A stretch of DNA of 64,000 nucleotides from Aquimarina muelleri DSM 19832. Lineage in GTDB: Bacteria > Bacteroidota > Bacteroidia > Flavobacteriales > Flavobacteriaceae. The position numbers and the translations under genes were made by a program. Each line of letters begins with the position of its first letter. Positions within the stretch are counted from its first letter, which is position 1. Below are positions 53,056-63,695 of this stretch, piece by piece. The stretch spans positions 17,857-81,856 of the forward strand of contig NZ_AUML01000025.1 in assembly GCF_000430665.1 (NCBI RefSeq). Reading direction: 5' to 3'. The notes under the pieces are model-generated. The model ran no database searches, had not been told where the DNA came from, and saw nothing but the letters and a program-made list of their open reading frames with translations.

Positions 53056-56000
53056 CTACTCAAATACTAATTTACGAGTTGCTGTTCCTTTTGGTGTTTC
53101 TAACAGTAGTAAATACACTCCTGCAGGTAATGCTATGGAATAATCCAGTAAAAAATCTCTATTATTTTTTTCTGACCTCTCACTCATAGTTGCTCCAGAC
53201 ATTAGATTTATTATTTTAACTGTTATATTAGAATCTTCTGCTAAACTAATTTTTGTCTTAAAAACTCCATTATTAGGATTTGGATACACTATAAACTCTT
53301 CAATGAACTCTCCTTGAGAAGTAAAAATTTCTGGCGATTTTATAGCAGGTTGTACTAAAATAGTTTTTGCAAAATCCTGATAACAATCTTTTTGATACGA
53401 TCTTAGATTAATATCGTAAGGGCCTTCTTGATCAAACTTAAGTATTAATTTCTCTTTACTTTCTGAAATAACTTCTACTCCGTCTGGTATTGTCCACTCT
53501 ATCTTTTCTCCCATAGGCTCACTTACATTCACCAAAATCACTTCTTCATCCGTATATGTTTGGGTTGTAATCAAGAAATCAGAATCTATTGGAATATCCA
53601 AAACTTCGACTTCTATATCTTTAATTCCGATACAGCCAAGACTACTTGTTATAGTCGCTACATATCTTCCTGCTTTGGTTATTTCTACGGCACTATCTGT
53701 ACTTGCAAATCCATTTTGACTAGACCAAGAATAAGTTGCTCCTGGATCATTAATTGCAATATCTAAATATAAAAACTGATCATTACAAAGAGATCTATTG
53801 TCTTCTAAGTTAACTATAATAGGTTCCGGATCTGTAAGTTGTATTTCATAAAATGCTTTACACTCTTTATTATCTATGACTTCAATCTTATAGATGCCAG
53901 AAGTTAAACCATCTATAGATGTTGTTGTATTACTTGTATTCCAGCTATAGCTATAAGGAGGGTTTCCTCCCGTTACCTCTACTTCAATTTTTCCATCATT
54001 TCCTTGAAAACAGGTTGGGTTTATTATAGATACAGAATTAATTTCTAATCCATTTGGTTGTACTATTTTAACTCTTCCTTCTATCTGACATCCTTTAGCA
54101 TCTGTTACAAAAACCAAATAGGTACCTGAAAAAAGATTTTGAATGGTTGCTGTAGTTTTTCCATTACTCCATTCGTAGGTATATGGACTTGTTCCTCCAG
54201 TAACAATAACTGTTGCTTGTGCATCGTCTCCATTAGCACAGGTTACTACTGTATTTGTAAAAGATATTTCTAATTTATCTGGTTGTGGTAAATATTTAGT
54301 ACTATCTATTTCGGTAACTACTCTATATTCCCTAGACCCATCTGGGCTAATAAATTCTTCGTAAGTAGCCAGTATAATTCCATTTTTATCTTCTACATTT
54401 AATGCATAAGTACCAACACTTTGGTTTTCAATAATACTATCATTTACTGCTATATCTTGCCATACACCTCCTATATTTTTTTTCCATCGATAGCAATACG
54501 GCATAAAATTAGCTCTACATTCTCCTGTATTGGCAATGGTATTATCAAAAGCCACCCCTCCTTTTACATGTGCTACTAATGCTCCATCTTGAAATTGATC
54601 TGGTATCCCCAAAGGGTCATTAAAATCTACTCCGTTGCTATATTCATTATCTATATTACAAGAAATCGGATTATAAATTTCTATTGCCACCTCTAGAGGA
54701 TCAGGTTCTCCCAAATTATATTCTATGTCTACCAAAAAGCATCCTTCTTTGTCTATCGCAGGATTGAAGTTTGCATCCCAAGCGCTTAGCTTATAAACTC
54801 CTTTACCTATAGAATGTAATAGTACTTGATACCCTTGATTTCCTGGCAATACGTTTGTTATTGTAGACGTAAGAACTTCTCCTGCTTGATTTTTCCATTC
54901 AAAAGTATAGCTTCCATCATTTAATGGTGTTCCTCCAAAAATTCTGGCACTAATTCTTCCATCCTCAAAACCAAAAGCTCTTGGTTCATTAATAAGTGTA
55001 AGTTCTAAATCCACAGGAGCATCTGGTTCGTCTATTACAACTTCTTTTACTATAACATCTCCCAGTTTAATTTCACCTCCTACATCTATCTGATCTTTGG
55101 CTTCACATTCATTAGCATCTCGTATTTTTATTTCATAGGTATTGGCAGAAAGTCCTGAAATGGTATGTGTAAATTGTGATGAAAATGATATCCACTTGGT
55201 TTCATCCCAGACTTCTCCTTTAAGTCTTACAAGATATTCATATCCTTCAACACCACCTTGTGCTACTAAATCTATAGTGCCATCGCTTCCATTTATACAC
55301 CATACATCTACTTTGTTCGCATCCTCATTAGGCTCTCCTACAAATGCAACGGGTGTTGGTCTTTGTATTTCAAACTCTCTGGAATGATCCGGGCCTTCAG
55401 TATAATAATTTATACTGTTATAGAAACCCAGTACATCTACTCGAAATCCTATCCCCGGTGTACTTGCTGGTAATCCACTTATGGTATGTGTATTTCCTGA
55501 CCCAAAAGAAGTTATATTATCATCGTTTTTTACTACACTAGGGGCTCTAAGATCAATTACTGAAAAATATACATCATCTTTTAAAGGATCTAAGGGTCTG
55601 TCAAAAGTTAGTGTAATAGAACCATCGCCATCGCCATTACCACTATCATCAATAGAATCATAACAGGTAACATCTTTTGTACTAATAGCAATGATATGTG
55701 GTGCAGATTTTCTTACTTGGTATCCAATTATATTAGAAGTTTCCTGATTACAGGATTGAATTCGAAAGAAAATTTCTTCGCCTATTATATCTTCGGTTAA
55801 AAAGTCTTTTAATACAATAGAAGCATTTTGATCATTAGGAATACTTAACTCAAACCAATCATATTTTGGGCGGGTACAAAAACGTGGCGGAAAAAAATCA
55901 CATAAATACTGTTCTACTCCGTTTTCAATACCATATTGCCAATTGTATACGCTATTATTATAATTAGCAGATGCTGTTATGTTTATAGGGTCTTCATATC

Positions 56001-56484
56001 CCGCCAAATTTGAAGCTGTCGCTCTAGAAACTTCTGGTACGGATATCGCTTCTAAAGTAAAACTAATTCGTTGTCGTAAATCACTATCATGATTATGAAC
56101 AATATTAAAGGATTTTATGCTACATGGATCCAAGGGGATATCTATTTTTTGAGTTCTTTCTACATTTTTTCCTTTTCTACAACTAGTTGAAACAACTTCG
56201 TCAGCAGCATCACGAGCAAACGCATATAACTCTACCCGTTCTACAATTCCATTAAGAATATAGTTACCATTACCGGTTCCTTTAATAAAACTACCTTTTT
56301 CATAACTAATAAACTGCTCTGATCCACCTCCTTTAAAAAAAGCGGTTACTTGTATAAGTTCTGCACAACGTCGATCTCCAAAATAAGCGTAATAATCATA
56401 ATCTCTAACCTTAATAACTGTTTGCTGACCATAAAAGGTTACAGAAAATAATATTACCAAAATGATGGTTATATATTTTTTCAT
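53056..56484 (-). CDS. Secreted SprB-repeat protein with T9SS type A sorting domain
   Basis: A 1142-residue secreted protein. Signal peptide 1-19 ends TFYGQ. Several hundred residues of beta-rich repeats follow, including two clear SprB-type modules near 760-900 (VTGGTSPYTYEWSNGKTTAT and VTGGNPPYSYSWNTSNTTTS), which occur in the gliding adhesin SprB. A PKD-like module follows. The C terminus (~1065-1142) is a type IX secretion sorting domain: VYPNPNNGVFKTKIS, VKIINLMSGA, LPAGVYLLLLETPKGTATRKLVFE. It should therefore be secreted by T9SS and attached to the surface. The neighbour upstream starts 4 bp away, so they are cotranslated. Confidence 0.88.
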   Translation of the reverse strand: MKKYITIILVILFSVTFYGQQTVIKVRDYDYYAYFGDRRCAELIQVTAFFKGGGSEQFISYEKGSFIKGTGNGNYILNGIVERVELYAFARDAADEVVSTSCRKGKNVERTQKIDIPLDPCSIKSFNIVHNHDSDLRQRISFTLEAISVPEVSRATASNLAGYEDPINITASANYNNSVYNWQYGIENGVEQYLCDFFPPRFCTRPKYDWFELSIPNDQNASIVLKDFLTEDIIGEEIFFRIQSCNQETSNIIGYQVRKSAPHIIAISTKDVTCYDSIDDSGNGDGDGSITLTFDRPLDPLKDDVYFSVIDLRAPSVVKNDDNITSFGSGNTHTISGLPASTPGIGFRVDVLGFYNSINYYTEGPDHSREFEIQRPTPVAFVGEPNEDANKVDVWCINGSDGTIDLVAQGGVEGYEYLVRLKGEVWDETKWISFSSQFTHTISGLSANTYEIKIRDANECEAKDQIDVGGEIKLGDVIVKEVVIDEPDAPVDLELTLINEPRAFGFEDGRISARIFGGTPLNDGSYTFEWKNQAGEVLTSTITNVLPGNQGYQVLLHSIGKGVYKLSAWDANFNPAIDKEGCFLVDIEYNLGEPDPLEVAIEIYNPISCNIDNEYSNGVDFNDPLGIPDQFQDGALVAHVKGGVAFDNTIANTGECRANFMPYCYRWKKNIGGVWQDIAVNDSIIENQSVGTYALNVEDKNGIILATYEEFISPDGSREYRVVTEIDSTKYLPQPDKLEISFTNTVVTCANGDDAQATVIVTGGTSPYTYEWSNGKTTATIQNLFSGTYLVFVTDAKGCQIEGRVKIVQPNGLEINSVSIINPTCFQGNDGKIEVEVTGGNPPYSYSWNTSNTTTSIDGLTSGIYKIEVIDNKECKAFYEIQLTDPEPIIVNLEDNRSLCNDQFLYLDIAINDPGATYSWSSQNGFASTDSAVEITKAGRYVATITSSLGCIGIKDIEVEVLDIPIDSDFLITTQTYTDEEVILVNVSEPMGEKIEWTIPDGVEVISESKEKLILKFDQEGPYDINLRSYQKDCYQDFAKTILVQPAIKSPEIFTSQGEFIEEFIVYPNPNNGVFKTKISLAEDSNITVKIINLMSGATMSERSEKNNRDFLLDYSIALPAGVYLLLLETPKGTATRKLVFE

Positions 56485-56487
56485 AAT

Positions 56488-58590
56488 TTAAAAAATTACT
56501 TCTTTTGTTTCTATTTTAGAATGATTCCCTTTACTTGTAACCACTTTAATACTATACACATAAGTGTTTCCTGGAGATATAAAACTATCCACAATCTCGT
56601 TGGTTACATTAGGCATTTGTTTAAACAAAACAGGCTTACCATCTTTTTTTGACTTATAGATTATAATTTCGAGTACATCTTTTGGCATTTTTCGCCAAGA
56701 AATCAAAATATTTTTATTTACTCTATCTGCTATTAACGAAAATCCTTTTATTAATTCTTCATTAGTAGATTTTTGACTTGTAATTGTTACTGGTGTTGAG
56801 GGTATTGACTGTAAACCACTTTGATCTTCTGCAAAAATTGCATATCGATACTGTACTCCAGGCTTTAATTTATCATCTTTAAAATTAGTTATCGTATCTG
56901 TTTTAAAAACCAACTGCCATCCTTTTTCAGAATCTTCTATACTCTGTCTATACAGTTTATGCTCTGCTACATCATCACTTGTACTATTAATCCATTGTAA
57001 TTGTACTCCATCTCGATTAACTTTATATCCTTTAAAAATAGGTGAAGAAGGCGGAACAATATCTGGTTTTTTAAGACTTAGTTTTTCTGAATAATCAGAC
57101 ATATTAAATCGTTTATCTACTGCTACTATTTGATAAAAAACAGTGCTATTTAAAGATTTAACTTGTACCGTATCTACAAACGAATTTTGAGTAATAGGGT
57201 CTATGGTTATTTGTGATACTTCTTCTTTTTCCAGATTACCACGAAATATCCTATATCCTAAGATATCCTTTTCTATATTAGCTTCCCATTTTAATTTCAC
57301 TACTCCTAACGTATCTACAACTCCTACCAAACCGATTGGCATATTAGGAGGTATGGAATCAATAGTTTGTACAAATGCTGTTAAGGATGTTGTTTTTTGA
57401 TTATTTTTACCTATTGCTGCTATTCTAAAATAGTTAGATGGTTCTGGTTCTGGATAGGTTATCTTTCTGCTATTAGTAGGTATATCTGTTTTTACTACTT
57501 TATACGGTCCTTTTTCTTGAGCTGCCCAATTTAACTCAAATCCTGTGATTTCTGTTTCTGCTGTTTCTGCAAAATCCCATTTAATAATAACATTACCCAA
57601 GGCATCAAATTCATGTCTGGATATATGAGGTACAGAGGATAATTTTTTAACGCCTTGTGCAGATACTATTTTAGATGGTTGCCCTTCTTCTCCAAAAGGA
57701 GAAATCCCAATAACTCTATATTGATATGTTTTATTATTTTGTGATAAGGTATCTACATAAAACATTCTTCGAGATGGGGTTTCTGGTTTATCGTTAAGGT
57801 TTACCAAAGGAGTATCTCCCAATCTTTTAAAATCTTTTCCATTCTCTGATCTTTCTAAAAAATATGCGTTATATATAGGTTTAAACAGTGCATATTCCCA
57901 AGTAAGTAATATACTTTTATCCCCAGACACTGCTATAAGATCTATAGGCTGTGGTAAAGGGTCTGTAGGAATTACTTTTACTGTAATAATCCCAGGTTCT
58001 ATTTTTAATAACTCTTCTGGAACTTTAGATACAATCTTATAAAGATATTCTTCATTTAATATAATATCTGTATCCTCATAGCCTAATGCAGCCATTTTTG
58101 CTGCTTCAAAGTTTAAATCTGCAGCAAATAAAGCAAATGAAAAGCGTTGCTCTATCTCTTTGGATTTATTAATAATCTGAGCTAACCCTCCTTGCATTTG
58201 CTCTACTTCAAAACTCTCTCCATATAGTGCTTGGGCTAAAATAGCTGCATAATCATTTTGTTCTACTTTATCTTGCCATTCTTCTAAAGGTAATGGTAAT
58301 AAAGGAACTGTAGTGATTATTTTCTTTTCAGGAGGACTTAATAGCTCTCCATTACGCAAAACCGTATATCTTTCTATTTCATATCCATATTTATTTGTTC
58401 GTAACCAAGAAGATGGAGTACTGGATGCCCATCGTAAAAGAATTTTATCTCCTTGTACTCTTGCAAGTACCTTTATTTCACTATTACTATTGTTTTCCTG
58501 ACTATAGCTAATAGAGCATAAACTACATAAGGCCACCATAATCATATAGTGATATGGTTTTTTAAATACTATTTTTTTTATTACTCTCAA
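56488..58590 (-). CDS. Exported fibronectin type III repeat protein
   Basis: A 700-residue exported protein. The N-terminal signal (MIMVALCSLCSISYSQ, about residues 16-31) follows a basic stretch, so an internal start may be the real one. At least four fibronectin-III modules can be traced by repeated motifs: ILLTWEYALFKPIYNAYFLER, VIIKWDFAETAETEITGFELNW, VKLKWEANIEKDILGYRIFRG, VQLQWINSTSDDVAEHKLYR and ILISWRKMPKDVLEIIIYKS. No T9SS tail is seen. It stops 3 bp before the SprB-repeat protein gene begins and probably acts as a surface scaffold with it. Confidence 0.85.
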   Translation of the reverse strand: MRVIKKIVFKKPYHYMIMVALCSLCSISYSQENNSNSEIKVLARVQGDKILLRWASSTPSSWLRTNKYGYEIERYTVLRNGELLSPPEKKIITTVPLLPLPLEEWQDKVEQNDYAAILAQALYGESFEVEQMQGGLAQIINKSKEIEQRFSFALFAADLNFEAAKMAALGYEDTDIILNEEYLYKIVSKVPEELLKIEPGIITVKVIPTDPLPQPIDLIAVSGDKSILLTWEYALFKPIYNAYFLERSENGKDFKRLGDTPLVNLNDKPETPSRRMFYVDTLSQNNKTYQYRVIGISPFGEEGQPSKIVSAQGVKKLSSVPHISRHEFDALGNVIIKWDFAETAETEITGFELNWAAQEKGPYKVVKTDIPTNSRKITYPEPEPSNYFRIAAIGKNNQKTTSLTAFVQTIDSIPPNMPIGLVGVVDTLGVVKLKWEANIEKDILGYRIFRGNLEKEEVSQITIDPITQNSFVDTVQVKSLNSTVFYQIVAVDKRFNMSDYSEKLSLKKPDIVPPSSPIFKGYKVNRDGVQLQWINSTSDDVAEHKLYRQSIEDSEKGWQLVFKTDTITNFKDDKLKPGVQYRYAIFAEDQSGLQSIPSTPVTITSQKSTNEELIKGFSLIADRVNKNILISWRKMPKDVLEIIIYKSKKDGKPVLFKQMPNVTNEIVDSFISPGNTYVYSIKVVTSKGNHSKIETKEVIF

Positions 58591-58662
58591 CTGTTTTTTC
58601 TTTTACTTTAATTTAGCAACCTTTACTTCTGTTTTTCTGTACAATAATATTTTTCTAATATA

Positions 58663-61600
58663 TTATTGTCTAGCCAGAATAGGGTTTTTATACTTATAAT
58701 TAGCTGAAGTTCCTTTTATTCCCCCAGGTAAGGTGTACTGCAACTGTATATTATATTTACCGTATAACATAAATTTATAATCCTCTGATATTATACTTAA
58801 CTCTGAAGAGGTAGAAGGTATTACCCCATTCGCATAATCATTAATCACTCTATCTCTAATATCTAAATAATCTTGATAGTAGATATCTGGTAGATTATAC
58901 CTAAATGGAAATCTTGTAGCTCTCCAGTTTAGATCTACATTATTCTCAAGACTTGTTAAATAATTACTTAATATAGGTAATGCTTTTTTTGGTATATATC
59001 CATACTCTAAAGGATCTCTGGTAATACTATAATTAGATCCTTGTGTATATTTTTGATATATAATAGGATTTATATCTTTTATAAAGTAATCGTCTTTTAA
59101 ATCGGACTCTACTTCTACCAAGGCTTTATTTTCTGAATACTTATTCCCCGTTAACTCTACTAAATCAAACCCTTCATTGTTATCAATTTTTGAAGTTAAA
59201 TAAACTACTATTGAATTTATTTTCCCCCAATTATCATCGTTAACCCTAATGCTCTTTATCTTATCTGCAAAAGTCTTATGCTTACTCGTTTTAAAATCAT
59301 AAGTTAAGCGTTCTATTTCTCCTTCTTTAATAACATTTACGGCTTTATTTTGCTTTATTTCAATTGTGTTTTCATCTCCATAGTTTGTGGTGGTTGATGA
59401 AGACTCATTACGAAACGATCGTGTACGTGTATTTTTTGTTGAACTAATTACAGACATTTTATAATTTGTATCCTTCCCTACTTTAGGGAGTTTATAGGTT
59501 ACTTTATTGTTTGATGTGTTATAATTAAAATCAGATTCTAATGCTGCTCCATTAGCATCCACATACTTTATAGTGCTTTTCCATTGATTACTATCAAAAA
59601 GGTAATCTTGTCCTCGAAAAAGCTGTATATAACCTGTTGCATACTCTTCTGGATAAAATAATTGTTGGTCTACTACAGGATATGAATATTGAATATTATG
59701 TAATGGAATATGATTTGGTGCTGTTCCTGTAGTAAAATTTCTTTCTTCTACCTCAATTGCTTTTTGACCATCTTCTAAAATTGTTTTAAAAGTCCCATCT
59801 ATTTTTTCTTGAAAACTAACTTCTACTATTGCTTTTAATGTAGTGTCTGGTGGTAAAATATCATCTGATATAAATGTTACACGGTCGTTCATCTGTCCCC
59901 ACTCTAAAGATCCTGTGATTTCTTTTCCAGTTTCGTCTGTAATACTAAATTTTTCAAGAATTACTTTATATATATTATCTCCATTATCTTCTGGTATAAT
60001 AATAGGTTCATTAATCCTCATAGCAAATGCTGCTTGTGGTGCTGCAAAAACATCTATATCATCTCCTCCGTCTTTTGGAGTAACATCAGTAATCATTTTA
60101 ATACCTCCTAAAGGAGATGAATTTTCTAATTCACATTCTTTTCCTATGGTTACTTTAAATCGGAAACTTCCGGATATTAATCCTCCTAATAAATTGTAGT
60201 ATCCTCCTGCATATCCTCTAAACCAAAATGGATTAGGTCCTTTTCCTTGCATTAAGATAGCTGCTCCACCTTTAATAATAGGAATTTTTTTCTTTATAAA
60301 GAACAGTTTAATTCTAATCCCCAGTTCCCCTTGTAAATATGCGTACGATTGCCCATTAGCATACCATCCATTAATACCTATTTCATCGCCACTACCTACA
60401 CAACGTGCATTTCCATAATCTTTTAGCATAATATCAAATCCTACACCTGCTTGAAAACGTGCATAAAGAATTAAAAAATTAATATCTCCTGTATCTATTT
60501 TAAAATCTGCACCAAAGGCAAACCCTCTACCTTCACCTAATGCATTTAGATCCCGCATATAATCTAATTCGTTTGCATCTAAACCTAATATTTCTGCGAC
60601 TTCTGGAGGAGGGGGCGGACTGCCTGGTATTCGGTCTCCCATCATAAAGTATCCTCCTGTTTCTATAGCAAAAGAACCGACCCCCATTTTTAGTCCTAAA
60701 CGATCTGTAGGGGTACCCATATGCACATACCATTCTTCTTTAGAAATATGAACAACTCCCCATCCTGCTCGACCATTAGATGCTCTTCCTTGTATTATCC
60801 CTCCTGCTACATTTACATACAAATCAAAAGTGGCATGAAACGAATCATTAACAAAATCGAACTCCATTCCCATTTTAGCACTAATTGCTGCTTCTCCAAC
60901 AATCTCTGGCTTGTATTCTAAATCTGCTTTATCCAAAAATGTTTTTCCTGTCTTACTATCCATAACTCCCTGGATAAGTTCGTTATCTACCATCCCGCTA
61001 AGCTTTTCGGTAAGTTTACCTACAGGATTCGGAAAATCAAATGCTTTCATAAGTTGCGCTTCTCCAAATAACCCCAATCTATTTACACCTCCATGATTAT
61101 TAAACTCTATTTCAAAACCAGCTCCTACTGCAATTGCGCTTTCGTCTCCTATAGATGCAAAAACCATCGCTTTTACTCCTAAACTAGAATTTTCATTAGG
61201 AATATAAGAAAGTCCAGAAGGGGAAAAATCTGGCCCTGCATTTGGTCTTCTGGTCATTTTATAAAATGCTCCTCCTGCAAATCCAGATATTTGTAATGGT
61301 CCTACCTGTATTTTCAACCCTTTCACTGAAGCATCTACATACCAGTATCTAAATTCATTTTTTCCAAAAATTGCTTTACAAGTAATTGGTCCAAAACTAC
61401 CAAAAGTTCCTTCTATCTCTGCTGAAAAACCATCTCCGTATATTGGGTCATTATTCATGAGTTCTAATCCACCTGTAAGCTGGATAGCCCCCATGTTTGC
61501 TTCTATATTGATTCTGGAAAGATCTAATCGATCATATTTCCATCGTTGTTTATAGTTCTCTTCCTGAAACTTACCAAAAATCCCTAAACGAGCATCAGCA

Positions 61601-63447
61601 GCAAAACCTTTGCTTTCTTTACCCATTAAATTTATCATCAAATCAAATTCTATCCCTGCTTCATATTCATTAGACATAAAAGCAATATTGGCTATCGAGA
61701 CTGGAAAATTTGCTATTTTCACTTCATCTTTGTACCCAAAATAATCTACTTGAATTACAGGAGAAACCGTTTGTAAAATAAGGTTTTGAAATTCTATACC
61801 TTTAAATTGTATGGTATGTTTTTCTTCTTTATCTCCTTCGCCTGTAGTATATGTTTGCCCTTCATTTGACAAGGATTTTTTTTGACTTGCAGAAATTGCC
61901 ATCCGACCATTTAAAACAGCTTTGGGTCGAAAATTACCATCAATCACCATTAGCTCTACCGAAGAATTTGGTAGTAATTCTGCTTTTGCTTTAAACACAT
62001 CAAAACTTAGAGTATCTAAAGTAGAGACTACCAAGCCATATTCATTTTCAGAAATAATACCTTTGTATCCTAAGCCCATTCTACCGTCTTCATTAGTACC
62101 AGTTGTACCATTTTGGTCTCCTTTATCTGAAATTGGAAGTAATATTTGTCCTTTAAAATCTGCTCCTATTAATCTATTAGATGCTAACTCTATCCCTATT
62201 TTATCTACAGAGTATGCCCAAGATTTTGATTCTGATGTTCTTCCTGATTTTAAAGGAATGATATTTTCTGCAGAAAAATACCCTGAAACCCCATAACTAT
62301 CAATCAATAAATTTGCAGCCTCAAAAGTGATTCTACTCTTTTCTGAAATACTTTCTTGGGTTTTAAACTCTTGTGGAAGACCTACTTGCAAAGATTGTAC
62401 ATATACCCCTCTCCAAGTTTCTGCATTAGGTAATAATAGCCCTTCATCATAATAATGTTGTGGAAAATTGACATTTTCTGTCCTAAGGTCACTAAAATCA
62501 AAAACTGCCTGATTAACAGAAAACATGAATCTATCGGGCTGACTAGCCATAACGAAAGGAGAAAGACTTATTTCGACAATAAGATCATTCCAATCTGAAG
62601 CTACTGCCTTAAAAGCACCAGTTACTCTATTGGGTATTTGAATTGGGTCTTTAAGCGCTCCTTTATACGTTACTGTTTCTGGTAATGGTTGCCCTAACTC
62701 ATCTACTGGCAAAATCATATTTCTGGAAAACTGCACCTCTCCTTCAATCCCCATTTCTTTTACCCCATCACAATTGATAGTGACAAAAGTTTTGTTTTGC
62801 GTATCTCCTGTTTTATAATCAAAACCTCCTTTGAGTATTAATAACCAATTGCCTCCATTAAATGGTATAAATATATCCCCTAATAAAACTAAATTAGCTT
62901 CTCCTATAATACCTCCCTGATGAGAAAGTTTAACATTGTTAGCTCCAAAAAAAAGTTCTATAGGTAAGCCATTCTCGTCTGATTGTGGTAGAATAACTTT
63001 AACAAAGACAGTAAGTTCTGTATACTCTTTGGTAAATCTTGCTTTGGTAAAACCTAACTGATATTCAACTTCATTAAGTTTGTGCTTAACCCCTACTGGT
63101 AATACCTGAATATCTTCATTCCTAAATGATGATATCCATCGCCCTGTACTATCTATTTCTTCAAAACCTGCTTTTGCTTCTGATTTAGAATCATTTACAC
63201 TAGGCAAAGTAGCTGGAAATTCGTTATGTATATTTGAAAAAGTGAACTCTGGTGAGGTGATTTTATTAACCAGTTTTTGAATAGGAAATTTTTTATCTAA
63301 TTCAGAAAAGTGAGTAAATTCAGCAGTATTTTGTTCTTTTAATACAGAACTATTATTTTTTACAGATAAAGAATCCTTTTCATTAGCTACAAGATTAAAA
63401 GAACATATACTAACGCTACATACAAGTAGAAATAACTTTATTTTCAT
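58663..63447 (-). CDS. Giant exported protein of unknown function (1594 aa)
   Basis: The first gene of the surface-protein cluster. Signal peptide 1-21 ends NLVANE with no lipobox. The long middle (~100-1130) consists of beta-strand-rich segments with many aromatic ends and Gly (EIEGTFGSFGPITCKAIFG, GAAILMQGKGPNPFWFRGYAGGYYNLLGG), which looks like a membrane-associated or barrel-like beta structure. A Pro-rich patch (GSPPPPPEVAE) lies near 930. The C-terminal ~400 residues contain Ig-like patterns (TFISDDILPPDTTLKAIVEVSFQEK). I recognise no family. Its position first in the operon and its size suggest a conduit or platform for the other exported proteins. That is inference only. Confidence 0.7.
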   Translation of the reverse strand: MKIKLFLLVCSVSICSFNLVANEKDSLSVKNNSSVLKEQNTAEFTHFSELDKKFPIQKLVNKITSPEFTFSNIHNEFPATLPSVNDSKSEAKAGFEEIDSTGRWISSFRNEDIQVLPVGVKHKLNEVEYQLGFTKARFTKEYTELTVFVKVILPQSDENGLPIELFFGANNVKLSHQGGIIGEANLVLLGDIFIPFNGGNWLLILKGGFDYKTGDTQNKTFVTINCDGVKEMGIEGEVQFSRNMILPVDELGQPLPETVTYKGALKDPIQIPNRVTGAFKAVASDWNDLIVEISLSPFVMASQPDRFMFSVNQAVFDFSDLRTENVNFPQHYYDEGLLLPNAETWRGVYVQSLQVGLPQEFKTQESISEKSRITFEAANLLIDSYGVSGYFSAENIIPLKSGRTSESKSWAYSVDKIGIELASNRLIGADFKGQILLPISDKGDQNGTTGTNEDGRMGLGYKGIISENEYGLVVSTLDTLSFDVFKAKAELLPNSSVELMVIDGNFRPKAVLNGRMAISASQKKSLSNEGQTYTTGEGDKEEKHTIQFKGIEFQNLILQTVSPVIQVDYFGYKDEVKIANFPVSIANIAFMSNEYEAGIEFDLMINLMGKESKGFAADARLGIFGKFQEENYKQRWKYDRLDLSRINIEANMGAIQLTGGLELMNNDPIYGDGFSAEIEGTFGSFGPITCKAIFGKNEFRYWYVDASVKGLKIQVGPLQISGFAGGAFYKMTRRPNAGPDFSPSGLSYIPNENSSLGVKAMVFASIGDESAIAVGAGFEIEFNNHGGVNRLGLFGEAQLMKAFDFPNPVGKLTEKLSGMVDNELIQGVMDSKTGKTFLDKADLEYKPEIVGEAAISAKMGMEFDFVNDSFHATFDLYVNVAGGIIQGRASNGRAGWGVVHISKEEWYVHMGTPTDRLGLKMGVGSFAIETGGYFMMGDRIPGSPPPPPEVAEILGLDANELDYMRDLNALGEGRGFAFGADFKIDTGDINFLILYARFQAGVGFDIMLKDYGNARCVGSGDEIGINGWYANGQSYAYLQGELGIRIKLFFIKKKIPIIKGGAAILMQGKGPNPFWFRGYAGGYYNLLGGLISGSFRFKVTIGKECELENSSPLGGIKMITDVTPKDGGDDIDVFAAPQAAFAMRINEPIIIPEDNGDNIYKVILEKFSITDETGKEITGSLEWGQMNDRVTFISDDILPPDTTLKAIVEVSFQEKIDGTFKTILEDGQKAIEVEERNFTTGTAPNHIPLHNIQYSYPVVDQQLFYPEEYATGYIQLFRGQDYLFDSNQWKSTIKYVDANGAALESDFNYNTSNNKVTYKLPKVGKDTNYKMSVISSTKNTRTRSFRNESSSTTTNYGDENTIEIKQNKAVNVIKEGEIERLTYDFKTSKHKTFADKIKSIRVNDDNWGKINSIVVYLTSKIDNNEGFDLVELTGNKYSENKALVEVESDLKDDYFIKDINPIIYQKYTQGSNYSITRDPLEYGYIPKKALPILSNYLTSLENNVDLNWRATRFPFRYNLPDIYYQDYLDIRDRVINDYANGVIPSTSSELSIISEDYKFMLYGKYNIQLQYTLPGGIKGTSANYKYKNPILARQ

Positions 63448-63695
63448 AAAAAATTGTTAAAACTTAGATCTACAATATTACAAAAAAATGTTTAAAAACA
63501 GTATCTTATTTATGGCAAAAACACACTGTTCTATTTAATACTAAAGCCCCCTTAGATTCTTGAATATTTTTATTTTTTTTTTACAAAAAAAAGCTACTCT
63601 AAAATATTTTTTTTTAGAATAACTTTCCTGTATTTCATAAGACAAATCTACTAACTATTTTATTTTCAACTATATAAATTTATATTTTTTATCAA
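63448..63695. other. AT-rich region upstream of the surface-protein cluster
   Basis: Contains the presumed promoter of the minus-strand cluster, but no exact TAnnTTTG match was found. Several T-runs and a weak TCTAAAA/TTTTAGA stem near 63597-63620 are present. No gene seen. Confidence 0.5.

Noticed and set aside
59843..62296. Antisense ORFs of about 60-125 codons inside the 1594-aa gene
   Set aside because: Shadow frames, low-complexity Ser/Pro-rich translations without start-site support.
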